Assembly (NCBI GenBank): GCA_902523635.1
Contig: CABZAE010000004.1
Span: forward strand, 45,844-109,843
Source: an uncultured Bacteroidota bacterium
Lineage (GTDB): Bacteria; Bacteroidota; Bacteroidia; Flavobacteriales; Flavobacteriaceae
Direction of reading: 5' to 3'
DNA length: 64,000 nucleotides
A model generated the notes under the pieces. It was not told the origin of the DNA and did not search any database. It saw only the letters and a program-made list of their open reading frames with translations. Shown one piece after another: positions 49,208 to 58,146 of this stretch; positions within the stretch are counted from its first letter, which is position 1; every line of letters begins with the position of its first letter. The position numbers and the translations under genes were made by a program.

Positions 49208-50196
49208 AGGCTACATTTTTTTAGAGATTTGAAAGAGTTAAATGCAGCACCAGATTCGATTGATTCTTTTGCTTTTTCAAGTCCATAATCTAAAGTTTTA
49301 TTGAGCGCTGTCGAAATGGCTAAACCGGAGTTAGCTATCACTACATTTTTTTGAGTGATTGTAGATTTATTTTTCAAAATATTCATAAAAATTTCGGAAG
49401 ACTTTTTGATTGAAACACCTCCTTCTAGAGACTTTGCATCAACTTTATTAAATGAAAAATCTGAAGGATTTAAAAACTCATTTGAGTTGTTTCTGATGAT
49501 ATTTACTTTTCCAGTCAAGGAAATCTCATCATAACCATCTAGCGAATGTATTATTGAAAATTTTTTTTCAGAATTTCGTAGTATGTGTGAGTAAAGTCTC
49601 GACAATTCTAAACTATACACTCCTACCATTTGATATTTTGGTTTTGATGGATTAACAAGAGGGCCAAGCATATTGAAAAATGTTTTTAGCCCAAGTTCTT
49701 TTCTAACTGGAGCAACATGCTTCATTGCAGGGTGAAATAGTGGAGCGTGTAAAATACAAATATTAGATTCGTCAAGGCATTTTTTTAAATAATTACAATC
49801 ATTTGAGAATTTGATTCCAAGAAATTCAAGCACATTGCTTGATCCACAAGAAGAGGACACACCATAATTTCCATGTTTTGATACTTTAATTCCACAACCT
49901 GCTGTAACAAATGCAGCAGCTGTAGATATGTTGAACGTGTCTTTGTTATCCCCACCTGTTCCACACAAATCAATAGTATCATATTCCTTTAAATCAATCT
50001 CAGTGCAAAGTTCAAGAAGAGCATCACGAAAACCTTCTAATTCTTCAACTGTAATTGGTCTTATCATAAAAACTGTCAGAAATGATGATATTAAGGAATT
50101 ATTAAACTTTCCAGTTGAAATTTCTAACAGAATTCTTTTTGCTTCTTCTTTTTTCAGTGTTTTATTGGAAATAAGATTGATTAATGTTTCTTTCAT
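49204..50196 (-). CDS. trpD: Anthranilate phosphoribosyltransferase
   Basis: DLCGTGGDNKDTFNIST, KHGNYGVSS, NMLGPLVNP. Confidence 0.95.
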   Translation of the reverse strand: MKETLINLISNKTLKKEEAKRILLEISTGKFNNSLISSFLTVFMIRPITVEELEGFRDALLELCTEIDLKEYDTIDLCGTGGDNKDTFNISTAAAFVTAGCGIKVSKHGNYGVSSSCGSSNVLEFLGIKFSNDCNYLKKCLDESNICILHAPLFHPAMKHVAPVRKELGLKTFFNMLGPLVNPSKPKYQMVGVYSLELSRLYSHILRNSEKKFSIIHSLDGYDEISLTGKVNIIRNNSNEFLNPSDFSFNKVDAKSLEGGVSIKKSSEIFMNILKNKSTITQKNVVIANSGLAISTALNKTLDYGLEKAKESIESGAAFNSFKSLKKCSL

Positions 50197-50198
50197 TT

Positions 50199-50765
50199 TT
50201 AAATGTTTAGCCAGTTTTTTAACAACAACTTTCCATGCTCTGTTAGTATTGATTCTGGATGGAATTGTACACCTCTCACATCTAAATATTTATGACGCAA
50301 AGCCATAATTTGATTATTTTCATCATAAGCTAATGCTTCTAAATTTTTTGGCAATGGTTGTTTTGAAACCCAAGAGTGGTACCTTCCAACATTAAAACTT
50401 TTTGGTATACCTTTAAATAATGAGTCTTCTGTTGTAATATTAATTTTTGTAGCAACTCCATGAAATACTTTTTTTAAGTTTATTATTTCACCTCCAAAAA
50501 CCTCTGTTATAGCTTGATGCCCTAGGCATACGCCGAGGATGCTTTTCGATTCAGCATAATTTGATATTATTTTTTTCAGTAATCCGGCCTCAGAGGGTAT
50601 TCCAGGTCCTGGAGACAAAACGATTTTTTCAAACTTTTTTAAATCATCAATTCCTAATTTATCGTTTCTTATTACAGTTGTTTTACTACCAAGTTCTTCC
50701 AAATAATGCACTAGATTGTAAGTGAATGAATCATAATTGTCTATAACAATAACATCTTTTTTCAT
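50199..50765 (-). CDS. trpG: Anthranilate synthase component II
   Basis: DNYDSFTYNLVHYLEELG, LSPGPG, GVCLGHQ, QFHPESILTEHG. Confidence 0.95.
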   Translation of the reverse strand: MKKDVIVIDNYDSFTYNLVHYLEELGSKTTVIRNDKLGIDDLKKFEKIVLSPGPGIPSEAGLLKKIISNYAESKSILGVCLGHQAITEVFGGEIINLKKVFHGVATKINITTEDSLFKGIPKSFNVGRYHSWVSKQPLPKNLEALAYDENNQIMALRHKYLDVRGVQFHPESILTEHGKLLLKNWLNI

Positions 50766-52153
50766 ATTTTTTCTGCAGATTTTAATGCTGAGTTTAAAGC
50801 ACCCAATTTGTTGTTAATTTCTTTGAGCTCTGTTTTTGGAATTGATTTCTCAACGATTCCTGCTCCGGCCTGAAAATACAGATCATTATTTTTACTTAAA
50901 AATGATCGAATAATAATTGCGTGATTGAAATTTCCCTCAAAATCCATGTATCCAATGGCCCCGCCATAAAATGATCGGTTACATGGTTCATACTTATTTA
51001 TGAGTTGCATGGCCCTGTGTTTTGGAGCGCCGCTGAGTGTTCCAGCGGGAAAAGTATCGGCAACAATTTGAAATGTTGATGTTCTGCTCTTAACATCACC
51101 CGAAACTTTTGAAACCAAGTGAATTACATGTGAGTAAAATTGAATCTCTCTATCTTTCTCAACTTTAACATTACTTCCGTTTCTACTTAAATCGTTTCTT
51201 GCAAGATCAACTAACATCATGTGTTCGCTGTTTTCTTTGTCATCCTTGGAAAGCTTTTTTGCTTTTATTGAATCTTTTATATCATTTCCAGTCCTTTTAA
51301 AAGTACCAGCTATTGGGTGGATTTCGGCTTTTCTATCTTTGATAACAATTTGAGCTTCAGGTGAACTTCCAAAAATTTTATAACCTCCAAAGTCAAAGTA
51401 AAACAAGTATGGTGAAGGATTGATAGACCTAAGCGCTCTGTAAAGCTTAAATTCGTCTCCAATAAAACTTTGCTTGAACCTTCTTGAAATTACAATTTGA
51501 AAAACGTCCCCTCTCAAACAATGATTGATTCCTTTTTTTACGAGCTTTATATAATCTTTATCACTCATGTTACATTCGATGTTTCCTTTTGTGGTGAACG
51601 GATAGTTTTGAAGTTTGTTGTTGAAAATGAGATCATGGATTTCATCCAAATTATTAGATTGATTAAGGCAATGATTGTATAATATTGCTTCATTGTTAAA
51701 TACGTTAACAACGATTATGTTCGTGTAAAAAGCATAAAAGATTGATGGAATATCTAATTCATCATTTTTTTCTTCGATCACTATGTCCTCAAAATATTTT
51801 ACTGCATCGTAGTTTGTATAACCAAATACACCATTGTTCATATGATTTTTATTGTTGATCTCACATTTGAAAGAATTACAAAATCCTGTAATTTGTTCAA
51901 CCACACAATCACCTGTTTTGATATTAATTTTTTTCTTTTGGTCTGGATACTCAATTTCAATTTGTTGTTTTTTGATAGAAATATGTGAAATTGGATTGAA
52001 ACATATGTAAGCGTAACTATTATCATTCACACCATAATCACTACTTTCAAGTAAAATTGAATTGGAAAATTTTTCCCTGACTTTTTGGTAAATACTGACA
52101 GGTGTGAGAGTATCTGCCAAAACCTTTTTTTTATATGTCTTAAAATTATACAA
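50762..52153 (-). CDS. trpE: Anthranilate synthase component I
   Basis: IVISRRF, AGTFKRTG, LVDLARNDLSRNG, AGTLSGAPKHRAM; TTG start at 52153 proposed because the longer ORF overlaps the leader. Confidence 0.92.
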   Translation of the reverse strand: MYNFKTYKKKVLADTLTPVSIYQKVREKFSNSILLESSDYGVNDNSYAYICFNPISHISIKKQQIEIEYPDQKKKINIKTGDCVVEQITGFCNSFKCEINNKNHMNNGVFGYTNYDAVKYFEDIVIEEKNDELDIPSIFYAFYTNIIVVNVFNNEAILYNHCLNQSNNLDEIHDLIFNNKLQNYPFTTKGNIECNMSDKDYIKLVKKGINHCLRGDVFQIVISRRFKQSFIGDEFKLYRALRSINPSPYLFYFDFGGYKIFGSSPEAQIVIKDRKAEIHPIAGTFKRTGNDIKDSIKAKKLSKDDKENSEHMMLVDLARNDLSRNGSNVKVEKDREIQFYSHVIHLVSKVSGDVKSRTSTFQIVADTFPAGTLSGAPKHRAMQLINKYEPCNRSFYGGAIGYMDFEGNFNHAIIIRSFLSKNNDLYFQAGAGIVEKSIPKTELKEINNKLGALNSALKSAEKI

Positions 52154-52164
52154 CCTTTTATAAA

Positions 52165-52194
52165 TTAAAAAAGGCCTGTCGCGAGACAAGCCTT
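52165..52194 (-). terminator. trp attenuator terminator
   Basis: Minus strand AAGGCTTGTC-TCGC-GACAGGCCTTTTTT; pairing perfect with one G-U on minus strand. Confidence 0.85.
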
Positions 52195-52218
52195 GGTTCA
52201 TTAACAAAATGGGTGTGA

Positions 52219-52260
52219 CTATCGCGAAATGCAATTAGGATTAAACCACCACCAAATCAT
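52219..52260 (-). CDS. trpL: trp operon leader peptide MIWWWFNPNCISR
   Basis: ATG ATT TGG TGG TGG TTT AAT CCT AAT TGC ATT TCG CGA TAG followed by terminator, upstream of trpE. Confidence 0.88.
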   Translation of the reverse strand: MIWWWFNPNCISR

Positions 52261-52370
52261 TTTTTTTATCATTTTTCAAATATATTAATCAATGTTTTAC
52301 AAAACAAACATTACTTTAATTTTTTATAACTAAAAATATTCAGAAATTTACATAGTTATTATATTGAAAA

Positions 52371-52676
52371 ATGAATTTAAATCAAGAAAAGTGGTTGTCC
52401 TCAATTAATAATTCTGAAAACAGCTTGATTATTGATGTTCGAACACAAGATGAATTTAATGACGGCCACATTGAAAACTCGTTAAATTTTAATATTTATG
52501 ATGCAGTTAAATTTATTGAAGAAATCAGTAAATTAGATAAACAAGCTAGCGTTCATGTTTATTGTAAGTCTGGTGTAAGAAGTCTTCAGGCTTGTGAAAT
52601 TATAAAAGGAATGGGTTTCAGTAAAGTTTTTAATTTGATTGGTGGTATTACTGAATGGAAAAATAAAATAGTTTAA
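52371..52676 (+). CDS. Rhodanese-like domain protein
   Basis: LIIDVRTQDEFNDGHIENSLN, VYCKSGVRS. Confidence 0.92.
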   Translation: MNLNQEKWLSSINNSENSLIIDVRTQDEFNDGHIENSLNFNIYDAVKFIEEISKLDKQASVHVYCKSGVRSLQACEIIKGMGFSKVFNLIGGITEWKNKIV

Positions 52677-52686
52677 TAGTGCTGTT

Positions 52687-52905
52687 TTGGATAACTTTAG
52701 ATATTTTTTAGAAAGAAATGGTTTTTCAGTTTGTTCAAGACTTGCTGATTGGATGGGAATTAGAGCTAAGAATGTTAGACTTTTTTTTATATACATAAGT
52801 TTTTTTTCTCTTGGATTTAATTTTGCTATTTATTTGACTTTGGCATTTTGGCTAAAAATGAAAGATTTAATTTCAACCAAAAGATCATCAGTTTTTGATT
52901 TATAA
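52687..52905 (+). CDS. PspC-like membrane protein
   Basis: GFSVCSRLADWMGIRAKNVRLFFIYISF; TTG start. Confidence 0.65.
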   Translation: MDNFRYFLERNGFSVCSRLADWMGIRAKNVRLFFIYISFFSLGFNFAIYLTLAFWLKMKDLISTKRSSVFDL

Positions 52906-52972
52906 AAAAATTATTTGAATTGATTCAATTAATTTGCATCTTGTTAAATTATATTTACTCCAAATAGAAAAA

Positions 52973-54499
52973 ATGAAAAAGACAATACTAAGCCTGATTT
53001 TAATTTTTACGACATTTACTAATTCAGCACAAGAAAAGGGTCTTGACCAAAAAATTGATGAAGCATTTGCTCCAATATCTGAATTTTTCACCAAAACAAT
53101 TTTTTTTGAAATTGCTGGTTATCCCTTTGTTATTCTTTTGCTAATTGCTAGTGCAGCTTTTTTTACAACATTTTTTGGATTCCCTAATTTAAGATACTTT
53201 AAAACTGCTATCAATGTTGTCAGAGGAAAATATGATGAAATAGAGAAAGACGACTCTGGTTCAAAGGATGGTGAAGTTTCTCATTTTCAAGCTTTAGCCA
53301 CTGCAGTTTCAGGTACAGTAGGGAATGGAAACATAGCTGGAGTTGCTTTAGCTATTGCTCTTGGTGGTCCTGGAGCAACATTTTGGATGATTATTTGTGG
53401 TCTTATTGGAATGTCCTCAAAATTTGTTGAGTGTACTCTTGGAGTTAAATATCGTGATGTTGGTGAGGATGGAACAGTGTATGGTGGTCCAATGTATTAT
53501 CTCACGAAGGGGTTAAAAGAAAAAGGTTTTACTATTTTGGGTAAAGTTGCTGCAGTTTTTTTTGCAATATTTTGTATTGGAGGTTCTTTTGGCGGAGGTA
53601 ATGCAGCCCAGTCAAATCAAGCAACGATAGTTTTAAAACAGCTTTTGGGACTAGAAAGCACCAGCGCTGGCGCAATGATTGGTCTTGTACTAGCAGTTTT
53701 AGTTGGTATAATTATTATTGGCGGTATAAAAAGAATTGCTTCTGTAACTGAAAAAATTGTTCCTTTTATGGCTCTTCTTTATTTGGTTGCATGTATTTAC
53801 ATACTATTAGTAAATTTCACACTTGTTGATGATGCAATTTCGTTAATTATTACAGAAGCATTTAATCCAACTGCCGTGGGTGTTGGGGGGTTCATTGGAG
53901 TTGTAATGGTTGGGTTTAGAAGGGCTGCATTTTCGAATGAAGCCGGAGTAGGCTCAGCGTCAATTGCGCATTCTGCAGTAAAAACAAAATATGCTGCATC
54001 TGAGGGGTTAGTAGCGTTATTGGAACCTTTTATAGACACTGTTGTTATTTGTACAATGACAGCACTCGTAATCATAATTTTTAATTTTGGAGGGTTTTTT
54101 GAATATGGAGGCGATGGTATGGGAACTGTGTTTATTGATGGCGTCCCTTTTGAAGGAGCAGCTATAACCACAAAAGCTTTTGAGCAATACATCCCTCTAT
54201 CAAATGTATTCTTGACAATTTCTGTTGTATTATTTGCTGTATCAACAATGATTTCATGGTCATATTATGGTCTGCAGTCATGGAAGTATTTATTCGGAAG
54301 AGGAAGAATAGCTGATCTGACATACAAATTGATTTTTTGCTTGTTTGTAATTATTGGGTCAGCAGCCAGTATGAGCTCAATATGGGATTTTTCTGATGCT
54401 ATGATATTTGCAATGGTATTTCCAAATATGATAGGATTATTTTTCTTGTTTCCTGTAGTTAAAAAAGAATTAAAAAAATATTTAAGCGCAATTAACTAA
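52973..54499 (+). CDS. Sodium:alanine symporter family (AGCS) transporter
   Basis: TAVSGTVGNGNIAGVALAIALGGPGA, AFSNEAGVGSASIAHSA. Confidence 0.93.
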   Translation: MKKTILSLILIFTTFTNSAQEKGLDQKIDEAFAPISEFFTKTIFFEIAGYPFVILLLIASAAFFTTFFGFPNLRYFKTAINVVRGKYDEIEKDDSGSKDGEVSHFQALATAVSGTVGNGNIAGVALAIALGGPGATFWMIICGLIGMSSKFVECTLGVKYRDVGEDGTVYGGPMYYLTKGLKEKGFTILGKVAAVFFAIFCIGGSFGGGNAAQSNQATIVLKQLLGLESTSAGAMIGLVLAVLVGIIIIGGIKRIASVTEKIVPFMALLYLVACIYILLVNFTLVDDAISLIITEAFNPTAVGVGGFIGVVMVGFRRAAFSNEAGVGSASIAHSAVKTKYAASEGLVALLEPFIDTVVICTMTALVIIIFNFGGFFEYGGDGMGTVFIDGVPFEGAAITTKAFEQYIPLSNVFLTISVVLFAVSTMISWSYYGLQSWKYLFGRGRIADLTYKLIFCLFVIIGSAASMSSIWDFSDAMIFAMVFPNMIGLFFLFPVVKKELKKYLSAIN

Positions 54500-54549
54500 A
54501 AACTTAGTTGAGAATCAAAAAAAAATTTTTAGTGATTAAAAAATGTTTC

Positions 54550-54557
54550 TATATTTG
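54550..54557 (+). promoter_or_regulatory. Candidate -7 promoter element upstream of rpsU
   Basis: TATATTTG followed by CGG. Confidence 0.5.
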
Positions 54558-54574
54558 CGGGCAATATATTAATT

Positions 54575-54769
54575 ATGTTAATAATTCCCGTCAAAGAAGG
54601 AGAAAATATAGATAGAGCTCTTAAAAGATTTAAACGAAAGTTTGACAAGACTGGCGCTATGAAAAACCTCCGTGAAAGACAAGCCTTTATAAAACCTTCG
54701 GTTAAACACAGAGACAAGATCAAAAAGGCTGCATATGTGCAAAATTTAAAAGATCTTCAAAACTTATAA
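54575..54769 (+). CDS. rpsU: 30S ribosomal protein S21
   Basis: IIPVKEGENIDRALKRFKRKFDKTGAMKNLRERQAFIKPSVKHRDKIKKAAY. Confidence 0.95.
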   Translation: MLIIPVKEGENIDRALKRFKRKFDKTGAMKNLRERQAFIKPSVKHRDKIKKAAYVQNLKDLQNL

Positions 54770-54817
54770 TCTGTTTTTTACAACCATTTTATTAAATTAG
54801 GTTTCTCAATAGGTTGT

Positions 54818-55702
54818 ATGCTTTTCAAAAATTTTTTTGATTACCTAATTAAGGAAAGAAATTATTCAGACAATACAGTTAAAGCTTATAAAAAAGATCT
54901 GAATACTTTTTCAAATTTCTGCATCTCTGAGTTAAAAAAAAATGATATCAGAGATATTGATTACACTGTCATAAGAAATTGGATTGTCAATTTATCTGAG
55001 TCTAAATTGTCCCCTTTGACAATCAACAGAAAAATATCTGCTTTAAGTAGATACTACGATTTTCTCATAAAAATCGATGAAATAAATGAATCTCCATTAA
55101 AAAATCACAAAAGACTTAAGGTTCAGCCCAAAATTATTATTCCATTTACCGAGGAAGAAGTTTATAATGTAATTGATGTGTTTGATGATGATTTTGAAGG
55201 TAAAAGAAACATGCTTATGGTTGAAATGCTTTACTCAACAGGAATCAGAAGAGATGAATTAATAAATATTAAAATTGATGATATTTTTATGGATGAAGAT
55301 TTAATTAAAGTAAGGGGTAAAAGAAATAAGGAAAGACTTGTTCCCTTAATCACTTCATTAAAAAAAAGTATCCATAAATATTTAATCTTTCGTGATCAAT
55401 TAAATTCTTCCTCAAAAAACTTGTTCTTAACCTCAAAGGGATTGAAAATTGGACCTTCCCTTGTTTACAGGGTAGTCAAAAAATATTTTTCCAAAGTTTC
55501 AACCAAAGTAAAGCGAAGTCCTCATGTGCTTAGACATTCATTTGCATCTCATCTGTTAAATAATGGTGCAGACATAAATTCAATAAAAGAAATTTTGGGT
55601 CATTCGAGTCTGGCTTCAACACAGATTTACACCAAAATAAAACTTCCAAAAATCATTAGCGATTATCAAAAAAACCATCCAAGAGAAATAAAAAAAGAGT
55701 AA
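54818..55702 (+). CDS. Tyrosine recombinase (XerC/XerD type)
   Basis: YSTGIRRDELINI, HVLRHSFASHLLNNGADI, LGHSSLASTQIYT. Confidence 0.93.
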   Translation: MLFKNFFDYLIKERNYSDNTVKAYKKDLNTFSNFCISELKKNDIRDIDYTVIRNWIVNLSESKLSPLTINRKISALSRYYDFLIKIDEINESPLKNHKRLKVQPKIIIPFTEEEVYNVIDVFDDDFEGKRNMLMVEMLYSTGIRRDELINIKIDDIFMDEDLIKVRGKRNKERLVPLITSLKKSIHKYLIFRDQLNSSSKNLFLTSKGLKIGPSLVYRVVKKYFSKVSTKVKRSPHVLRHSFASHLLNNGADINSIKEILGHSSLASTQIYTKIKLPKIISDYQKNHPREIKKE

Positions 55703-55756
55703 TTAATTTAACGTTAAAAAATTTTATTAATCTTTGATTCAAAAAAAATAAATCTA

Positions 55757-55764
55757 TACATTTG
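55757..55764 (+). promoter_or_regulatory. Candidate -7 promoter element upstream of tRNA cluster
   Basis: TACATTTG followed by CG. Confidence 0.5.
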
Positions 55765-55785
55765 CGAACCATTAATTATGGACAA

Positions 55786-55859
55786 GCCGATGTAGCTCAG
55801 CTGGCTAGAGCAGCTGATTTGTAATCAGCAGGTCGTGGGTTCGAGTCCCTCCATCGGCT
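55786..55859 (+). tRNA. tRNA-Thr(TGT)
   Basis: Cloverleaf GCCGATG/CATCGGC; anticodon loop TTTGTAA. Confidence 0.95.
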
Positions 55860-55880
55860 CTAGTTGTTCTTTAAAATATT

Positions 55881-55965
55881 GGGGAGATACTCAAGCGGCC
55901 AACGAGGGCAGACTGTAAATCTGCTGTTTTTAACTTCGCAGGTTCGAATCCTGCTCTCCCCACCA
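55881..55965 (+). tRNA. tRNA-Tyr(GTA), long variable arm, encoded CCA
   Basis: Cloverleaf GGGGAGA/TCTCCCC; anticodon loop CTGTAAA. Confidence 0.95.
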
Positions 55966-55972
55966 AATTTAA

Positions 55973-56045
55973 GCGGGAGTAGCTCAGTTGGTAGAGCGTC
56001 AGCCTTCCAAGCTGAATGTCGCCGGTTCGAACCCGGTCTCCCGCT
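55973..56045 (+). tRNA. tRNA-Gly(TCC)
   Basis: Cloverleaf GCGGGAG/CTCCCGC; anticodon loop CTTCCAA. Confidence 0.95.
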
Positions 56046-56083
56046 CAATACACAGATTTTTTTGATATAAAACTAATACCAAA

Positions 56084-57004
56084 TTGAAAAAGGATTTTTT
56101 TAAAAATGTTAGGATCCTTGATGGTGGAATGGGCCAAGAACTATTATCCAGGGGGCTTAAAACCATTGGTACACTTTGGAGTGCAAGCGCTATTTTACAA
56201 GATAATTACCACGAACTAGTTGAAGACATTCATTTAGATTATATAAATGCTGGTTGTGACGTAATAATTACAACTACCTTTAGTACAAGAAAACAAAAGT
56301 TAGTAGAAAATGATTTAGCCCACAAATTTGAAGAATTGAATGTTAAGGCATGTGAAATTGCAATAAATGCCAAAGAAAAAAACCAACATATTTTAATTGC
56401 AGGGGGATTGCCTCCACAAAATGTGGTTTATTCTGCCGATGATAGATCTGATGAAGAAATACTTGAGAATTATTACGATCAAGCAAAGATAATCAACCCA
56501 TATGTAGATTTTTTTTTCTTTGAAGTAGTATCTAGTTTCAGGGAGGCCAAGTTAGCTACTAAAGCAATTGAATCTTTTAAAAAACCTTACTTACTTGGAT
56601 TACATATTTCTGAAGGTAAACTACTACCAAGTGGTGAAAAAATAGCCGCATTGAATGAAAATTTACAAATAAATGAAGCTTTGGGTGTTGTACTTTCTTG
56701 TGTTTCACCAGAAAATTATCTTCTTAATTCAAAAATTTTAAGAGATTTTGAATCTCCTTTCGGTTTCAAACTAAACGGATTTGATTTAACAAATCCAAAA
56801 CTTGGTTATTCAAATATTTATAATAGTGGTGATGTTGATAATCCAAATCTAATTTTGGGCAAGAGGCAAGATCTTGATCCAAAAAAATTCTATGAATTTT
56901 CAAAAACATTTAAAAATTTAGGTGCTACAATTTTAGGAGGATGTTGCGAAACATCTCCAGCACATATTAAAGAAATTGTTAAATTACGCAACACATTAGC
57001 ATAA
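56084..57004 (+). CDS. Homocysteine S-methyltransferase family protein
   Basis: ILDGGMGQELLSRG; VISNTTF-like DVIITTTFSTR; ILGGCCETSPAHI. Confidence 0.9.
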   Translation: MKKDFFKNVRILDGGMGQELLSRGLKTIGTLWSASAILQDNYHELVEDIHLDYINAGCDVIITTTFSTRKQKLVENDLAHKFEELNVKACEIAINAKEKNQHILIAGGLPPQNVVYSADDRSDEEILENYYDQAKIINPYVDFFFFEVVSSFREAKLATKAIESFKKPYLLGLHISEGKLLPSGEKIAALNENLQINEALGVVLSCVSPENYLLNSKILRDFESPFGFKLNGFDLTNPKLGYSNIYNSGDVDNPNLILGKRQDLDPKKFYEFSKTFKNLGATILGGCCETSPAHIKEIVKLRNTLA

Positions 57005-57011
57005 ATATAAC

Positions 57012-57083
<72 letters not shown>

Positions 57084-57107
57084 CAAAAAAATAACTATAT
57101 TTATACC

Positions 57108-57638
57108 ATGAAAAAATTAATAATAATATCCTTAATTATCTGTCCATTTTTCTTACAAGCTCAAAATTTTCGTGACCTAGATAAAAGTCCCATGGATCAA
57201 GCTAAGTATCCAACAAGTAATAGAGTCACTGAAAAAATTGTAGTCATAACTTATAGTAGACCTCAGCTTAATGAAAGATCATTTCAAGAAATAGTTCCTT
57301 ATAATAAAGTTTGGCGAACTGGTGCGAATGAGGCTACAGAAATAAGATTATTCAAACCTGTTGTAATTGGTGATACGAATTTACAAGCTGGAACATACAC
57401 AATATTTACAATTCCTGAAGAAGAGCAGGTAGTATTTATAATCAATTCCGCAACAAATATCTGGGGAAGTTATTCCTACAATTCAAAAAATGATATTTTG
57501 AGAATAAAGGTACCCTTAAATAAAAGTAAAAAATCACTCGAAGCTTTTTCAATCGCTTTTTCTGATAAAAATGATCAACCAAAGATTCATTTTGGCTGGG
57601 ATTATGTTCGTTTTGAAATTCCGTTTAATGTTTTGTAA
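57108..57638 (+). CDS. DUF2911 domain-containing protein
   Basis: ITYSRPQLNERSFQEIVPYNKVWRTGANEATEIRLFKPVVIG; real start inside ORF because upstream part overlaps tRNA. Confidence 0.88.
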   Translation: MKKLIIISLIICPFFLQAQNFRDLDKSPMDQAKYPTSNRVTEKIVVITYSRPQLNERSFQEIVPYNKVWRTGANEATEIRLFKPVVIGDTNLQAGTYTIFTIPEEEQVVFIINSATNIWGSYSYNSKNDILRIKVPLNKSKKSLEAFSIAFSDKNDQPKIHFGWDYVRFEIPFNVL

Positions 57639-57648
57639 ATATTTTAGT

Positions 57649-58140
57649 ATGAAAAAAATATACTCAGGATTAAAAATCGCTTTCACTGTACTTTTTTTAT
57701 CATGTTCTGGTGGAGATGATGAAGATAACACTGGTAATAATAATGAATCAAGTTCTGCTACAATTTGGAAAGGCACAACCACTACTTTCACAAAATCAGA
57801 CGGTGCTGATCCTTCAAAAGCTGAAAATCAAGATCGTATAACAGCAAATGTCTGGATTACCCGCGGAAACAACGGGGGTCAGATCTATAATGCTGCAAAT
57901 GAAAGTAATAGTGATAAAAATACAAGTCCTACAGGCACCAAATGGGCGCTAGGTACAATTGAAAAAGCTAGCTCTCTATCTTTTAAAGATTTCAGATCGG
58001 CAGTTGGTTCGCCTAAAGATGTGGTTGGAAAAGACCTAGTTATGCACTTGGAAACAGATAATATATATTTGTCTGTTAAATTTACATCATGGAGCTCCGG
58101 TAAAGGAGGTGGTTTCGCTTACCAAAGAAGCACAAAATAG
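57649..58140 (+). CDS. Lipoprotein, hypothetical
   Basis: Lipobox LFLSCSGGDDED. Confidence 0.65.
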   Translation: MKKIYSGLKIAFTVLFLSCSGGDDEDNTGNNNESSSATIWKGTTTTFTKSDGADPSKAENQDRITANVWITRGNNGGQIYNAANESNSDKNTSPTGTKWALGTIEKASSLSFKDFRSAVGSPKDVVGKDLVMHLETDNIYLSVKFTSWSSGKGGGFAYQRSTK

Positions 58141-58146
58141 TTTAGA

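Noticed and set aside
55860-56070. ORFs on both strands across the tRNA-Tyr/tRNA-Gly region (e.g. MSGRPGSNRRHSAWKADALPTELLPL)
   Set aside because: They are translations of tRNA genes, a well-known spurious-ORF pattern.
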